This document shows, in pieces, positions 47,359 to 56,896 of a DNA stretch of 64,000 nucleotides. Positions within the stretch are counted from its first letter, which is position 1. Every line of letters begins with the position of its first letter. Under the pieces are notes generated by a model. That model searched no databases and was not told where the DNA came from. It worked only from the letters and a program-made list of their open reading frames with translations. The position numbers and the translations under genes were made by a program. This stretch comes from Pseudomonas marincola (GTDB lineage Bacteria > Pseudomonadota > Gammaproteobacteria > Pseudomonadales > Pseudomonadaceae), in the NCBI RefSeq assembly GCF_900116605.1, contig NZ_FPBC01000001.1, positions 62,001 through 126,000 on the forward strand, in the 5' to 3' direction.

Positions 47359-48405
47359 TTAGCGACCCTCCTGCCCCGCGACCTCAGCCTGAACCTTGCG
47401 CGGCAATACGGCGAGGAAATTATCGCGGGCAACCTGCTGAGCAACCGCCTCGGGAAGCGCATCGAGAAACGGATCGAACTCTGACATGATTTTGCCCACA
47501 TTGTCGAAACGCCCCACCACATCTGATCCAAGCATGAAGCGCGCCGGGTAACTACTCACCAACTGCACCCACTCAGGGTCCGGATTGCCGTCAGCGTCGA
47601 GCAAGTAAGGGTGCAAAACCGTCCACGAAAGGTCGATATAAAGATTCGGGTATTGCTCAAGCATCCGCGTGATCGTGGGCAGAAGGAAATCCAGCTTCTT
47701 CTGATGGCGATGAATTTCTTTACTGGTGCCCGCGTGCGCCCAAATGAAGCGCACATTCGGATGATTGCGCAGCGCGGTCTCGACCTCCTCCAGGTACAGC
47801 GGATTATCTTCGCGCTTGGAGGTGATATTCGAGTGCAGCATCACCGGCAAATCATATTCGGCAGCCAGATGATAAATACGCGCCAGCGCCTCGTTATCGG
47901 CGCGCGGCGTTTCCCCGTCGATCAAAGACGTCAGGTCATCGTGGCGGGTGAAAATCTCACCAATCCCCTGCCAGAGCCCCGGGTCCAGCTCCAGCATTTG
48001 CCGCACCAGCGCATCGGCATTCTTGTCGTTCGGATTGATCCCCGACAAGAACGGATGAAAACGCTCACGCTGCTCGGCCGGAAGACGCTTGTAGGCGCTG
48101 GCAATGAACGTATCGGTGGCGCTGAACCAATAAGCACCCGCATCATCCCCGGCGTAATAGCGTGGCCGCTTGGGCTCATCCTCGTGCCACTTCTTGGCCA
48201 CCGGAATACCGGACAACATCACATGATCAATTCTGCCTTCAGCCATCTTGCTGAACAGCTCATCCATTCCAGCCGTTTCCTGAAAGAAATCGACGTAATG
48301 CAGATGCGCATCACTGTAGTGATATTCACGCGCCTGCGCGCCCGCAGAGAGCGCCGCAACCAACAACAAACCCATTCGAGATAACCGCAAATGCCTACAC
48401 TCCAT
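47359..48405 (-). CDS. Exported amidohydrolase (PF04909-type)
   Basis: A 348-residue TIM-barrel hydrolase with a signal peptide (LLLVAALSAGAQA). Metal-ligand motifs: YSDAHLHYVDFFQ with the H-x-H pair, DLPVMLHSNITS, VRFIWAHAGTSKEIH and RFMLGSDVVGRFD with the final Asp. Related to aminocarboxymuconate-semialdehyde decarboxylase and lactonases of the amidohydrolase_2 group; a periplasmic location is unusual for the group. The substrate is unknown. The ATG used begins the signal peptide; the ribosome-binding site is weak. Confidence 0.82.
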   Translation of the reverse strand: MECRHLRLSRMGLLLVAALSAGAQAREYHYSDAHLHYVDFFQETAGMDELFSKMAEGRIDHVMLSGIPVAKKWHEDEPKRPRYYAGDDAGAYWFSATDTFIASAYKRLPAEQRERFHPFLSGINPNDKNADALVRQMLELDPGLWQGIGEIFTRHDDLTSLIDGETPRADNEALARIYHLAAEYDLPVMLHSNITSKREDNPLYLEEVETALRNHPNVRFIWAHAGTSKEIHRHQKKLDFLLPTITRMLEQYPNLYIDLSWTVLHPYLLDADGNPDPEWVQLVSSYPARFMLGSDVVGRFDNVGKIMSEFDPFLDALPEAVAQQVARDNFLAVLPRKVQAEVAGQEGR

Positions 48406-48540
48406 GTGATCTACGCAAAATAGACTCAATGATGCACGCCAAGTTCAGCAGCCTGCTTTCACGTGCCAAACGCACCGATCAATCAGGTATTTGCTACTGT
48501 GCGCTAACCGCCCAAACAACCGCAGCCGAGACCACAGAAC

Positions 48541-49401
48541 ATGAGCGCACCGCTGTCGATCCAGCCACGCAAGGACACCGTCGAAGGGCACCCCATTTTG
48601 CGCCCACTGCCCAGCGCCAAGTGCCGCAGCATCGGCCCTTTCGTATTCTTCGATCACATGCTTGAACATGACTATGCGCCCGGCAGCGGTATGAGTATCG
48701 ACCAACATCCGCATATCGGCCTGTCGACCCTGACCTATCTGTTCGAGGGCAACTTGCAGCACAAAGACAGCCTGGGCTCCGATCAAATTGTCAGCCCCGG
48801 CGATGTGAGCTGGATGACCGCAGGCAAAGCGGTCGCCCACGTCGAGCGCACTCCTGAAACGCTCAAGCAAAGCGGCGGGAAATTGCATGGCCTGCAGATC
48901 TGGCTGGCCCTGCCCGCCAGTGAAGAGATGTGCGATCCCAGCTACACCTACTACCCGGCGGCCAGCCTGCCGGTAAGCGAAGGGCTTGGGGTTCGCATTT
49001 GCCTGATTGCCGGGACTGGCTTTTGCCTGGAGTCGCCCGTCAACGTGCGCTCAGCCACGCTTTACGCCGATATTCAAATGCAGGCTGGCTCGACCCTGGC
49101 GATTCCTGACGAGCACCCAGAGCGGGCGATCTATTTATTGTCAGGCGAGGCATTGCTGGACGACACGCCCATCGCAGCGCAGCAACTTGTGGTGCTGCCG
49201 GCCGGGCAATTGATGACGGTCACGGCGTGCAGCGAATGCCACTGGGTGATCATTGGCGGAGCGCCTATTGGAGCGCGGCGGATCAATTGGAATTTTGTTG
49301 CCAGCGATGCGGCGCTTATCGATCAGGCGCGCGCACGCTGGGCAAACGAAGACTGGCCCAGCGTGCCAGGCGAGACCCGGCGTATTGCCTTGCCGCGCTG
49401 A
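48541..49401 (+). CDS. Pirin family protein
   Basis: A 286-residue bicupin. The N-terminal cupin has SIGPFVFFDHMLEHDYAPGS, then the metal-binding HPHIGLSTLTYLFEG and GDVSWMTAGKAVAHVERTP, in the order His, His, His, Glu of pirins (HVE replaces the more usual HSE). The C-terminal cupin follows from about residue 170. Known activities include quercetin 2,3-dioxygenase and protein-interaction roles; none is assigned. It ends two bases before the convergent dienelactone hydrolase. Confidence 0.88.
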   Translation: MSAPLSIQPRKDTVEGHPILRPLPSAKCRSIGPFVFFDHMLEHDYAPGSGMSIDQHPHIGLSTLTYLFEGNLQHKDSLGSDQIVSPGDVSWMTAGKAVAHVERTPETLKQSGGKLHGLQIWLALPASEEMCDPSYTYYPAASLPVSEGLGVRICLIAGTGFCLESPVNVRSATLYADIQMQAGSTLAIPDEHPERAIYLLSGEALLDDTPIAAQQLVVLPAGQLMTVTACSECHWVIIGGAPIGARRINWNFVASDAALIDQARARWANEDWPSVPGETRRIALPR

Positions 49402-49403
49402 CC

Positions 49404-50189
49404 TCAGGGTGCGACAAACACCTCATCAAGCAGATTGTGCATGGCCTTGAATGAACGAGCCGCGACCAACGGATGATATTGGTTGCGCCCCGGCACATTG
49501 GCGTCCGGATTGGTAAATGAATGCACGGCGCCGCCGTAACTGACCAGTTGCCAGTCAGCCTTGGCAGACTTCATTTCGGCGACAAAGCCATCGACCTGAG
49601 CCTGCGGCACAGACGGATCATCGGCGCCATGCAACACCAACACCGGCGCCTTGATGTTCTTGGCATCGTCTGGATTAGGCGTATCCAAATTACCGTGGAA
49701 TGACACGAACGCTTTTAAATCAGCCCCGGAGCGGGCCAGTTCGAGCACTGTTCCGCCGCCAAAACAAAAACCGATCGCGCCCAGCCTGCTGGCATCCAAC
49801 GCCACGCCCGCACCCTCAGCTTTGAGTACTTCGACGGCCGACTGCGCGCGCTTGCGCATCATTACCCGGTCGGCACGCACCGCACCTGCGGCCTTGCCCG
49901 CCTCTTCCGGGTTGGTTGGACGAATCGACTTGCCATACATGTCTGCGACGAACACCACATACTTGTCGCCCGCGACCAGAGCGGCCTTTTTCGCAGCGTT
50001 CTCGGTTACGCCCAGCCAGTTAGGCACCATCAGCAAGCCGGGGCGCGGCGTTTTGATGCTCTGATCATAAACCAGCAAGCCCTCGTACTCGGCACCGTCA
50101 ATTTCATAACCCACTGTTTTAGCCACCATTTCGGCGTTGGCAAGGCTGCTGATCCCCAACAGTGCATAGGGAAGAATCGACTTGATCAT
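49404..50189 (-). CDS. Exported dienelactone hydrolase family protein
   Basis: A 261-residue alpha/beta hydrolase with a signal peptide (YALLGISSLANA). The DLH nucleophile motif GFCFGGGTVLELA carries the catalytic Cys. The Asp is in HGADDPSVPQAQ and the His in GGAVHSFTNPDAN, so the triad is complete. Most DLH proteins are cytoplasmic; the signal peptide puts this one in the periplasm. ATG follows GGAG at eight bases. It converges on the pirin gene with a 2-base gap. Confidence 0.88.
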   Translation of the reverse strand: MIKSILPYALLGISSLANAEMVAKTVGYEIDGAEYEGLLVYDQSIKTPRPGLLMVPNWLGVTENAAKKAALVAGDKYVVFVADMYGKSIRPTNPEEAGKAAGAVRADRVMMRKRAQSAVEVLKAEGAGVALDASRLGAIGFCFGGGTVLELARSGADLKAFVSFHGNLDTPNPDDAKNIKAPVLVLHGADDPSVPQAQVDGFVAEMKSAKADWQLVSYGGAVHSFTNPDANVPGRNQYHPLVAARSFKAMHNLLDEVFVAP

Positions 50190-50314
50190 GACAAAGGCTC
50201 CACTGGCAAATGATCATCCAACAGTAGACGCACTCAGGCGCAATACCAAGTGTTCGCGACGCGTACAGAATATTCAGGGGAAAGCCGTAATCGGCATGCC
50301 TAAATCGCAGGCAC

Positions 50315-50344
50315 AAAAAAGCCGCTCTATTGAGCGGCTTTTTT
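50315..50344 (-). terminator. Terminator of the tRNA operon
   Basis: A perfect 13-bp stem (50315-50327 with 50332-50344) with a 4-base loop and A/T tracts on both sides, eight bases beyond the 3' end of the last tRNA-Gly. Confidence 0.92.
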
Positions 50345-50351
50345 GTTTATT

Positions 50352-50427
<76 letters not shown>

Positions 50428-50466
50428 AAATTACAGCACGCTAAACAACAGCGCTTACAACAAAAA

Positions 50467-50542
50467 TGGCGTCCCCTAGGGGACTCGAACCCCTGTTACC
50501 GCCGTGAAAGGGCGGTGTCCTAGGCCACTAGACGAAGGGGAC
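50467..50542 (-). tRNA. tRNA-Glu (TTC), copy 1
   Basis: Read on the minus strand, 76 bases from GTCCCCTTCGTCTAGTGG to GGGACGCCA. Acceptor GTCCCCT, D-arm CTAGTGGCCTAG, anticodon loop CCTTTCACG with TTC, T-arm GGTTCGAGTCC. CCA is encoded. Upstream of tRNA-Gly copy 1 by 39 bases. SelU modifies tRNA-Glu among its substrates. Confidence 0.97.
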
Positions 50543-50616
50543 CTTGAACTTTTTTTCGTTCGATCAAGTTACCTTAATCAAACACGACGATGGTTTTCAA
50601 GCATCACCGCAAAATT

Positions 50617-50692
<76 letters not shown>

Positions 50693-50731
50693 AAATTACA
50701 GCACGCTAAACAACAGCGCTTACAACAAAAA

Positions 50732-50807
50732 TGGCGTCCCCTAGGGGACTCGAACCCCTGTTACCGCCGTGAAAGGGCGGTGTCCTAGGCCACTAGACGA
50801 AGGGGAC
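50732..50807 (-). tRNA. tRNA-Glu (TTC), copy 2
   Basis: Identical to the copy at 50467-50542, with the TTC anticodon and encoded CCA. First gene of the operon, about 75 bases downstream of the promoter. Confidence 0.97.
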
Positions 50808-50883
50808 ATTGCCCGGATATCACTACATGCCATCCGACTTCACTAGGCTTCGTCTTTCAACATTGCGCTAAGAAGTGGCGCGC

Positions 50884-50912
50884 ATTCTATGGAGCCAGAA
50901 GCAACTCGTCAA
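50884..50912 (-). promoter_or_regulatory. Strong sigma-70 promoter of the tRNA operon
   Basis: On the minus strand TTGACG (50912-50907), a 17-base spacer, and TAGAAT (50889-50884), followed by the GC-rich discriminator GCGCGCC typical of stringently controlled stable-RNA promoters. An A/T-rich stretch at 50913-50940 directly upstream looks like an UP element. Confidence 0.8.
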
Positions 50913-51033
50913 CACTTCTGTAAAAATTTTTTAAAATCAAAGACTTCACCCGCTAATTCAGCCCCACACTACCCACTTATAAAGCCTAGGCACTACACTC
51001 GGGCAAAATCTAAGCACTGCACGGAGCTGATAG

Positions 51034-51804
51034 ATGTCGCCCCTGGTCATTACCATTCTTGTTGTATCGGGCATTGGCCTGCTCATTGCCATTGCCTACT
51101 GTAACCACTGGGTGGAGCGCAAAAAGCTCGAAACCTCGCGGCGCACCTCGGAGTTGAATGACCGCATCCAACGCTGCAGCGGTCTGTCCGACGCCCTGCC
51201 CGGCCAGCTAATGTCGGCTGACCTCAAGCTGCTGCTCAGCCGCCTGCAATTGCACTTCGTCAATCAGCTTCTGCTGCTCGACAAAAAAAACCAGGGTGCA
51301 ATCAGCCGCAAGCAAGCACTCACCCAGCAATTGTCTCTGGGCCAGGACATTGTTCTGAATAACCCGCTGCAGGCAATCAACTCTGAGCCGCGCGGCAATG
51401 AAGTGCGCCAGCAACTGGAAAACCTGCACACGTTGATCCTGCGCAGCGCCAAAGATGGCGCCCTGAGCGTGCAGGAAGCCAAACACTGGCAAGGCGAAGT
51501 GCAACACCTGCTGGCGCAAATGCATATAGAGCTGTTCAGCAGCATCGGTCGCCTGGCCTTACAGAACGGCCAGCCTGGCAGAGCGCGACGGGCATTTGAG
51601 CAAGGCGTGCAAATGCTGCATAAACAGCCTTCACCGGAGCGCTACCAACGCGCAATAGAGAAGCTGCAAGCGCAACTCGATCAGGCCAACAGCCAACTGG
51701 TCGAAACCTCGCCAGCGCCACTTGCCGAAGACAGCGAACTGAATGCCGGCCTCAAAGGGCTTGAAACCGAAGAGGACTGGAAGAAGAAGTCGATCTACGA
51801 CTAG
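51034..51804 (+). CDS. Single-pass membrane protein with helical cytoplasmic domain, hypothetical
   Basis: A 256-residue protein I do not recognise by name. One N-terminal membrane helix (PLVITILVVSGIGLLIAIAY) is followed by a long all-helical region (LKLLLSRLQLHFVNQLLLLD) and a TPR-like pair near residues 175-215 (RLALQNGQPGRARRAFEQGV). The tail is acidic and ends KKKSIYD. A protein-protein scaffold is plausible. It starts 226 bases from the tRNA promoter and ends at a shared terminator. Confidence 0.75.
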   Translation: MSPLVITILVVSGIGLLIAIAYCNHWVERKKLETSRRTSELNDRIQRCSGLSDALPGQLMSADLKLLLSRLQLHFVNQLLLLDKKNQGAISRKQALTQQLSLGQDIVLNNPLQAINSEPRGNEVRQQLENLHTLILRSAKDGALSVQEAKHWQGEVQHLLAQMHIELFSSIGRLALQNGQPGRARRAFEQGVQMLHKQPSPERYQRAIEKLQAQLDQANSQLVETSPAPLAEDSELNAGLKGLETEEDWKKKSIYD

Positions 51805-51869
51805 CCGCAATTAGCTTGGGAGCAAGCTAACGGGCTGCTGGATGAAACAGCAGGCTCAAATAATCCATA

Positions 51870-51895
51870 AAAAAGCCCGGTGATCCGGGCTTTTT
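51870..51895. terminator. Bidirectional terminator between the membrane protein and msrC genes
   Basis: A perfect 11-bp stem (AAAAAGCCCGG/CCGGGCTTTTT) with loop TGAT and T-tracts in both directions, between convergent genes. Confidence 0.9.
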
Positions 51896-51911
51896 GTTGC
51901 GTGTAATCGTT

Positions 51912-52394
51912 TCAGATATCCGTGGCCTGCACAAACACCTCGACCATCTGCTCGATGCCGCGCTGATCTGCCTCGGAGAAGCGACCCACGTTCGGGCTAT
52001 CGAGATCAAGCACACCGATCAGCCGCCCGTCCTTGATTACCGGCACCACCAACTCACTGTTAGACGCGCTGTCGCAAGCGATATGGCCAGCAAAGGCATG
52101 CACATCTTCTACCCGCTGCGTGAGCCGGGTCGCAGCCGCAGCGCCGCAGACGCCTCGGCCGAACGGGATGCGCACGCACGCCACTTTGCCCTGGAACGGG
52201 CCGAGCACCAGCTCCTCACCGCGCGCCAGATAAAAGCCAGCCCAGTTGAGGTCGGCTACTTCCTGAAACAGAAACGCCGAGAACTGCGCCGCATTGGCAA
52301 TAAAGTCCCGCTCACCCGCGAGCAACGCCTGCAACTGCGCCACCTGCAAGGCATACCCGGCCAACTCATCACTCGCCTGTGGTAACTCGATCAC
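51912..52394 (-). CDS. msrC: Free methionine-(R)-sulfoxide reductase, GAF-type
   Basis: A 160-residue GAF-domain protein of the fRMsr (YebR) family. The three conserved Cys are at 73, 83 and 107 (LGPFQGKVACVRIPFGRGVCG region; HIACDSASNSELVVPV), with the same spacing as the catalytic and resolving Cys in E. coli. It reduces free L-methionine-R-sulfoxide with thioredoxin. Its start overlaps the stop of the DUF815 ATPase gene by four bases (ATGA). Confidence 0.93.
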   Translation of the reverse strand: MIELPQASDELAGYALQVAQLQALLAGERDFIANAAQFSAFLFQEVADLNWAGFYLARGEELVLGPFQGKVACVRIPFGRGVCGAAAATRLTQRVEDVHAFAGHIACDSASNSELVVPVIKDGRLIGVLDLDSPNVGRFSEADQRGIEQMVEVFVQATDI

Positions 52395-53281
52395 TTATTG
52401 GCTCCCAAAAGCTGTAAACCCACCCACTGGCGGGCAAATTGATAGGCACAACGGCCATTGCGATTACCCCGCCCACCGGCCCAGCGTACCGCTGTCACCT
52501 CAAGCGCCTCGTCCCACTGCCATTGCAGGCCAGACTTCGCTGCCAGCACCTCGATCCAATGGCGAACCACTTGCAGGTAGTGTGGCTGGGTGAACGGATA
52601 AAACGACAACCAAAGGCCGAAACGATCGGACAACGCCACGGTATCCTCTACCGCTTCGGTTGGATGCACCTCACCGTCGACCAACTGATAGTCGGCGTTG
52701 TCACTCATTTTCTCGGGAACCAGATGCCGGCGGTTGGAGGTCGCGTAAAGCAGCACGTTATCGGGTGCGCGCTCCAGCGAACCATCCAGCACCGTCTTGA
52801 GTATCCGAAAATCACCTTCGCCAGCACTGAATGACAAATCATCACAGAACAGCACAAATCGCTGCGGCAACTTGCTGAGCAGTTCGACCACGCGCGGCAG
52901 ATCAGCCAGATGATCACGTTCGATTTCTATCAGGCGTAATCCCTGCGCGGCGTGCTCACTCAACAGCGCACGCACCAGCGATGACTTGCCGGTGCCTCGG
53001 GAGCCCCAGAGTAACGCATGGTTGGCCGGCATCCCTTGTAAGAACTGACGGGTATTACCGGCCAGCTGGTCGCGCTGCTTGTCTACCCCAATAAGATCAG
53101 CCAAGCCCATATCGAGACTGACTTCCAGAGGCTGCAAATAACCGCTACGCCCTTCGCGATGCCAACGCGCTGCCACCGTTTGCTGCCAGTCGATTTCGAT
53201 AGGCGGCGCCGGAAGCAAAGGCTCAAGACGGGCCAATACCGACTCGGCACGGCGTAAAAAATCACTCAACTGAGAGTCCAC
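52391..53281 (-). CDS. DUF815 family AAA ATPase
   Basis: A 296-residue P-loop ATPase. Walker A: LLWGSRGTGKSSLVRAL near residue 90. Walker B: RFVLFCDDLSFSAGEGDF. Sensor: VLLYATSNRRHLVPEKMSD. The C-terminal part has SDRFGLWLSFYPFTQPHYL and the arginine-rich GGRGNRNGRCAYQFARQW. This is the DUF815 family, related to DnaA/IstB-like ATPases; its role is unknown. Coupled to msrC. Divergent from sagS. Confidence 0.88.
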   Translation of the reverse strand: MDSQLSDFLRRAESVLARLEPLLPAPPIEIDWQQTVAARWHREGRSGYLQPLEVSLDMGLADLIGVDKQRDQLAGNTRQFLQGMPANHALLWGSRGTGKSSLVRALLSEHAAQGLRLIEIERDHLADLPRVVELLSKLPQRFVLFCDDLSFSAGEGDFRILKTVLDGSLERAPDNVLLYATSNRRHLVPEKMSDNADYQLVDGEVHPTEAVEDTVALSDRFGLWLSFYPFTQPHYLQVVRHWIEVLAAKSGLQWQWDEALEVTAVRWAGGRGNRNGRCAYQFARQWVGLQLLGANK

Positions 53282-53398
53282 AACTTGCTCCTCTGTTAGC
53301 CAACTGCAACCACCACCGCACCCTCAGGCCGGGCGAATACGCTATCCTAGCGCCATTAATTGATTGAACGAATGGATCGAAACGGGACCCACACTCGC

Positions 53399-55726
53399 AT
53401 GGATATCGCGCTTACCCAACGCCTGTCATTCAAACAGGCTGGCCTTGCGGTTTTGGTTGCCTTCATCCTGGGAACGACTTTAAGTCTGTTTCAGGTTGCC
53501 ATTGATTATGCCAGCGAAGATGCCTCGATAAATCAGCAGATCAACTCGCTGATGGAAATCAGCCGAAATCCGGCCTCAAGAATCGCCTATAACATCGACT
53601 CCGAACTGGCTCAGGAACTGGTGCTCGGCTTATTGGCGTCGCCCGCGGTGGTGCATGCGCAAATAGTTGATAACAACAATCAGGTACTGGGCGAAGCCAG
53701 ACGCCCGCCCAGTGAAAGCCCTTACCGGCCCATCAGCGACTTTCTGTTCGATGCGCAACGGACCTTCGAGGTTCACCTCAGCGTTAGCCACGCACCGCAC
53801 GAAAACCTCGGTGTAATGCGCCTCGACATCGACACTTACGCCTACGGCAGCCACTTTTTACGGCGCTCGCTGCTGACATTTCTCAGCGGGTTTGCGCGCA
53901 GTTTGTTGCTTTCGCTGTTCTTGCTGGTGTTGTTCTACTTCACGCTCACCAAGCCGCTGATCCGCGTTATTCGCGCGATCAACAACCGCCGCCCCAACAG
54001 CTCTCTGGCCTATCAGCTGGAATACCCGTCCGGCCATGAGCGTGATGAAATCGGCTTGCTGGTGAATGCAACCAATCGCCAATTCGCCGCCATTGCCCGG
54101 GAAACCCAGCAGCGTCAGGACGCTGAAAGTCGCCTGACCAACTACCTCAATGAGCTGGAGAATATCGTCTCCGCGCGCACGCTCGAATTGAAAGCCAGCA
54201 ACGACCGCCTGCTCGACACCAACCGCGAACTGGAACTCGCGCAGGAAGCCACGCTGCGCATGTCGCAGGCACGCTCGGCGTTTATGGCCAACATGAGTCA
54301 CGAGATCCGCACGCCCCTCAACGGCCTGCTCGGCATGCTGGCGTTGTCGCTCGACGGACCACTCACCAACCAGCAGCGCCAGCAACTGACGATTGCCAAT
54401 CGCTCGGGCAAGGTGCTGGTCGACCTGCTCAACAGCGTGCTTGATTTGTCCAAGTTCGAAGCCGGACAAATGGAACTCGAAGCCATCCCGTTCGACATGG
54501 CGACGATGATCGAAGACACCGCCAGCCTGCTTTCGCAGAGCGCCGCGGTGAATGTCGAGTTAACGTGCCTGATTGATCCGAGTGTGCCGGCTCAGGTGAT
54601 TGGCGACCCAACCCGCGTGCGCCAGATCATCAGCAATTTGCTTTCCAACGCACTCAAGTTCACCCGTTTCGGCCGGGTTGATGTGCGCCTCAAGCGAATC
54701 GGCGGTGGCGTGCAATTAATTGTGCGCGACACCGGCATTGGCATCGCTGAAGACGCTCAGGCGCGAATCTTCCAGCCGTTCATGCAGGCCGGCGCGGACA
54801 TTACCCGCCAGTTTGGTGGCACCGGCCTCGGTCTGGCTCTGACGCATCACCTGTGCAAAGCCATGAAAGGCCAGCTCAGTCTGGTTTCAAAACCGGGCTT
54901 CGGCTCGACCTTCTGCGCCGAGCTGCCGCTGCTCGGCCATTTACCGCCCGAGCAGCCCGCACCACTCAAGGGCAAGGTGCTTGCGCTGACGTCGAAGCAC
55001 TCCGGCCTGAGCGATTTGCTCAGCAGTCAGTTGCCAGCCTGGGGGCTTGAATACACGCGCCTGGACACCGACGCCAGCCTGCTTGGATTAAACCCGGACC
55101 TGATTATCAGCGACTGTCCCGAATGCCTGTATGGCATGCGCCCAAATACCCGGACGCCAATTTTGCTGGTGACAGCCTACGGCAACTTCCTGGGCAATGA
55201 TCAGGTTGCCGCCTTGTTACCGCTCGAACAATTGGCGCGGCCACTTTCACGCAAAGCGCTCTATGCGGGCGTGCAGCGTACGTGCAGCCAAACGCCAACC
55301 CGCGATGAGTTGAGCACGCACAGGCCAAATGTCGCACCCGGGCCAAGGCCCCAAGTGCTGCTGGTGGAAGATAATCTGGTCAATCAGTTAGTCGCCAAGG
55401 GCATGCTCAGCAAGCACGGCTGCGATGTGATTGTGGCAGCCGATGGCGCGCAGGCGTTGCAGCAACTGCAAAAGCATCCAGTTGATCTGGTGCTGATGGA
55501 TTGCAACATGCCGGTGATGGACGGCTACGAAGCCACCCGTTTGATCAGGCGCAATGGCATGCATCCGGGTTTGCCAATTATCGCCCTCACGGCCAACGCC
55601 ATGCCTGACGAGCGCGAGCGTTGTCAGGCCGCAGGCATGGACGACTATCTGGCCAAACCGATCCACCGTGAAGCGCTGGAGCAATTGCTCAATCGCTGGC
55701 TACGACGTGACGAAACGCCGGAGTAA
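53399..55726 (+). CDS. sagS: SagS-type hybrid sensor histidine kinase
   Basis: A 775-residue membrane kinase. TM1 about 15-35, periplasmic sensor 36-158 with [17 protein letters not shown]2 160-183, a linker with coiled coil, HisKA with His301 ([14 protein letters not shown]), HATPase ([32 protein letters not shown]), a degenerate receiver-like stretch near 535-640, and an intact receiver with [10 protein letters not shown], Asp701 ([14 protein letters not shown]) and LAKPI. No HPt. Family knowledge: SagS passes phosphate to HptB and switches planktonic to surface-attached growth with BfiSR in P. aeruginosa. Synteny with ospR and gpx supports the name. ATG at 53399 is preferred over TTG at 53360; neither has a strong ribosome-binding site. 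Confidence 0.9.
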   Translation: MDIALTQRLSFKQAGLAVLVAFILGTTLSLFQVAIDYASEDASINQQINSLMEISRNPASRIAYNIDSELAQELVLGLLASPAVVHAQIVDNNNQVLGEARRPPSESPYRPISDFLFDAQRTFEVHLSVSHAPHENLGVMRLDIDTYAYGSHFLRRSLLTFLSGFARSLLLSLFLLVLFYFTLTKPLIRVIRAINNRRPNSSLAYQLEYPSGHERDEIGLLVNATNRQFAAIARETQQRQDAESRLTNYLNELENIVSARTLELKASNDRLLDTNRELELAQEATLRMSQARSAFMANMSHEIRTPLNGLLGMLALSLDGPLTNQQRQQLTIANRSGKVLVDLLNSVLDLSKFEAGQMELEAIPFDMATMIEDTASLLSQSAAVNVELTCLIDPSVPAQVIGDPTRVRQIISNLLSNALKFTRFGRVDVRLKRIGGGVQLIVRDTGIGIAEDAQARIFQPFMQAGADITRQFGGTGLGLALTHHLCKAMKGQLSLVSKPGFGSTFCAELPLLGHLPPEQPAPLKGKVLALTSKHSGLSDLLSSQLPAWGLEYTRLDTDASLLGLNPDLIISDCPECLYGMRPNTRTPILLVTAYGNFLGNDQVAALLPLEQLARPLSRKALYAGVQRTCSQTPTRDELSTHRPNVAPGPRPQVLLVEDNLVNQLVAKGMLSKHGCDVIVAADGAQALQQLQKHPVDLVLMDCNMPVMDGYEATRLIRRNGMHPGLPIIALTANAMPDERERCQAAGMDDYLAKPIHREALEQLLNRWLRRDETPE

Positions 55727-56167
55727 CTGCGCCAGATTCTGGCGCAGCGCAACCATCTCATCTTCCTCCGCACCGTGCAGGCACAACAACTCGTTGCGCA
55801 GCGGCAGCACTTGTTCGCGCAACTGGCTGCCCGCTTCGGTGAGCTGTATGTGAACTTCGCGCTCATCACGAACCGAACGCTGACGCGATACAAAACCGAG
55901 CTGTTCGAGGCGCTTGAGCAGCGGCGTCAACGTGCCGGAGTCGAGTAACAAGCGCTCGCCCAGCGCCTTCACCGTCGGCTGTTCAGGCGCCTGAACCTGC
56001 CACTCCCACAGCACCAGCATGGCCAGATACTGCGCATAGGTCAGATTAAGCTGGTCGAGCATCGGCTTGTAGGCACGAATGACAGCCCGCGAAGCCGCAT
56101 AAAGCTTGAAGCACAACTGATTATCCAGCAGCAGCGATGCGTCATCTAAATGGGCCTGCGTATTCAT
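55700..56167 (-). CDS. ospR: OspR, MarR-family oxidative stress regulator
   Basis: A 155-residue MarR protein of the OhrR group. The redox-sensing Cys is in LDNQLCFKLYAASRAV (about residue 19). The winged helix has LGERLLLDSGTLTPLLKRLE and the wing FVSRQRSVRDEREVHIQL. Family knowledge: OspR represses its own operon and gpx in P. aeruginosa, and oxidation of the Cys relieves repression. Its start overlaps the gpx stop by four bases, and its end overlaps the sagS end by 27 bases on the other strand. Confidence 0.92.
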   Translation of the reverse strand: MNTQAHLDDASLLLDNQLCFKLYAASRAVIRAYKPMLDQLNLTYAQYLAMLVLWEWQVQAPEQPTVKALGERLLLDSGTLTPLLKRLEQLGFVSRQRSVRDEREVHIQLTEAGSQLREQVLPLRNELLCLHGAEEDEMVALRQNLAQLLRRFVTS

Positions 56168-56649
56168 TTCAGCAGCGCTTCGATTTCACCTGTCAGGTCT
56201 TCAGGCTTGGTCGCAGGGGCAAAACGCTTAACCTGCTGGCCATCGGCGCTGATCAGGAACTTGGTGAAATTCCACTTGATGCCTTGGCTGCCGAGCAGAC
56301 CCGGTGCGCGTTTTTTCAGCTCAGTGAACAGCGGATGGGCATCGCTGCCATTCACATCAATCTTCTTGAACAGTGGAAAACTCACACCATAGTTGAGCTC
56401 GCAAAACGACGATATAGCGCCTTCATCGCCCGGCTCCTGCTTACCGAACTGGTTGCAGGGGAAGCCGAGGATCACCAAGCCTTGATCCTTGTATTCCTCC
56501 CAGAGCTTTTCCAGCCCTTTGTACTGAGGGGTGAAACCGCACTTGCTGGCAGTGTTAACAACCAGCAACGCCTTACCGGAAAAGTCGGCCAAGGTTTTTT
56601 GCTCGCCCTTGATGGTCGTACAAGGGATGCTCAGCAGATTGTTGCTCAT
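56164..56649 (-). CDS. gpx: Glutathione peroxidase (thiol peroxidase type)
   Basis: A 161-residue Gpx. The peroxidatic Cys37 is in NTASKCGFTPQYKGLE, the Gln in GFPCNQFGKQEPG and the Trp/Asn in IKWNFTKFLIS complete the catalytic tetrad, and Cys65 in GFPCNQ may act as resolving Cys, so thioredoxin is the likely reductant. It is a cysteine enzyme, not a selenoenzyme. ATG at 56649 follows GGAAACC. Operon partner of ospR, with a palindrome upstream that fits OspR control. Confidence 0.93.
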   Translation of the reverse strand: MSNNLLSIPCTTIKGEQKTLADFSGKALLVVNTASKCGFTPQYKGLEKLWEEYKDQGLVILGFPCNQFGKQEPGDEGAISSFCELNYGVSFPLFKKIDVNGSDAHPLFTELKKRAPGLLGSQGIKWNFTKFLISADGQQVKRFAPATKPEDLTGEIEALLK

Positions 56650-56697
56650 GTTGGTTTCCGCGCAATGAATGAGTGAACTCATAAAATAGCGCTCGAT

Positions 56698-56715
56698 TAA
56701 ATTGCGTGCAATTTA
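56698..56715. promoter_or_regulatory. Candidate OspR operator
   Basis: An inverted repeat with 8-base arms TAAATTGC/GCAATTTA and a 2-base centre GT, 49 bases upstream of gpx. Size and AT-rich arms with ATTGC...GCAAT fit MarR/OhrR-family operators. Its position suits autoregulation of gpx-ospR. Confidence 0.55.
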
Positions 56716-56896
56716 TATTGCCTATCATCACCAGCGGATTTACCCCGATATAGCCTGCGATGAGAAAATTCGACGCAGTCCCTTTGCCACAAACCAGACG
56801 CGACGTATTATTCGCAGCACTTTATTAGCGCAGTCCTCGCTCAGCTCAAGCTTGCAGCAACCACTGCCCCGCCTCTTCACTTCAGGATCGGTTCAC

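Noticed and set aside
53360..53398. TTG start for SagS 13 codons upstream
   Set aside because: The segment is polar and not part of the domain; ATG at 53399 gives the expected start just before TM1. Not excluded.
56702..56896. 65-codon N-terminal extension of AlaA
   Set aside because: It starts inside the palindromic operator, and the standard AlaA N-terminus begins at 56897.
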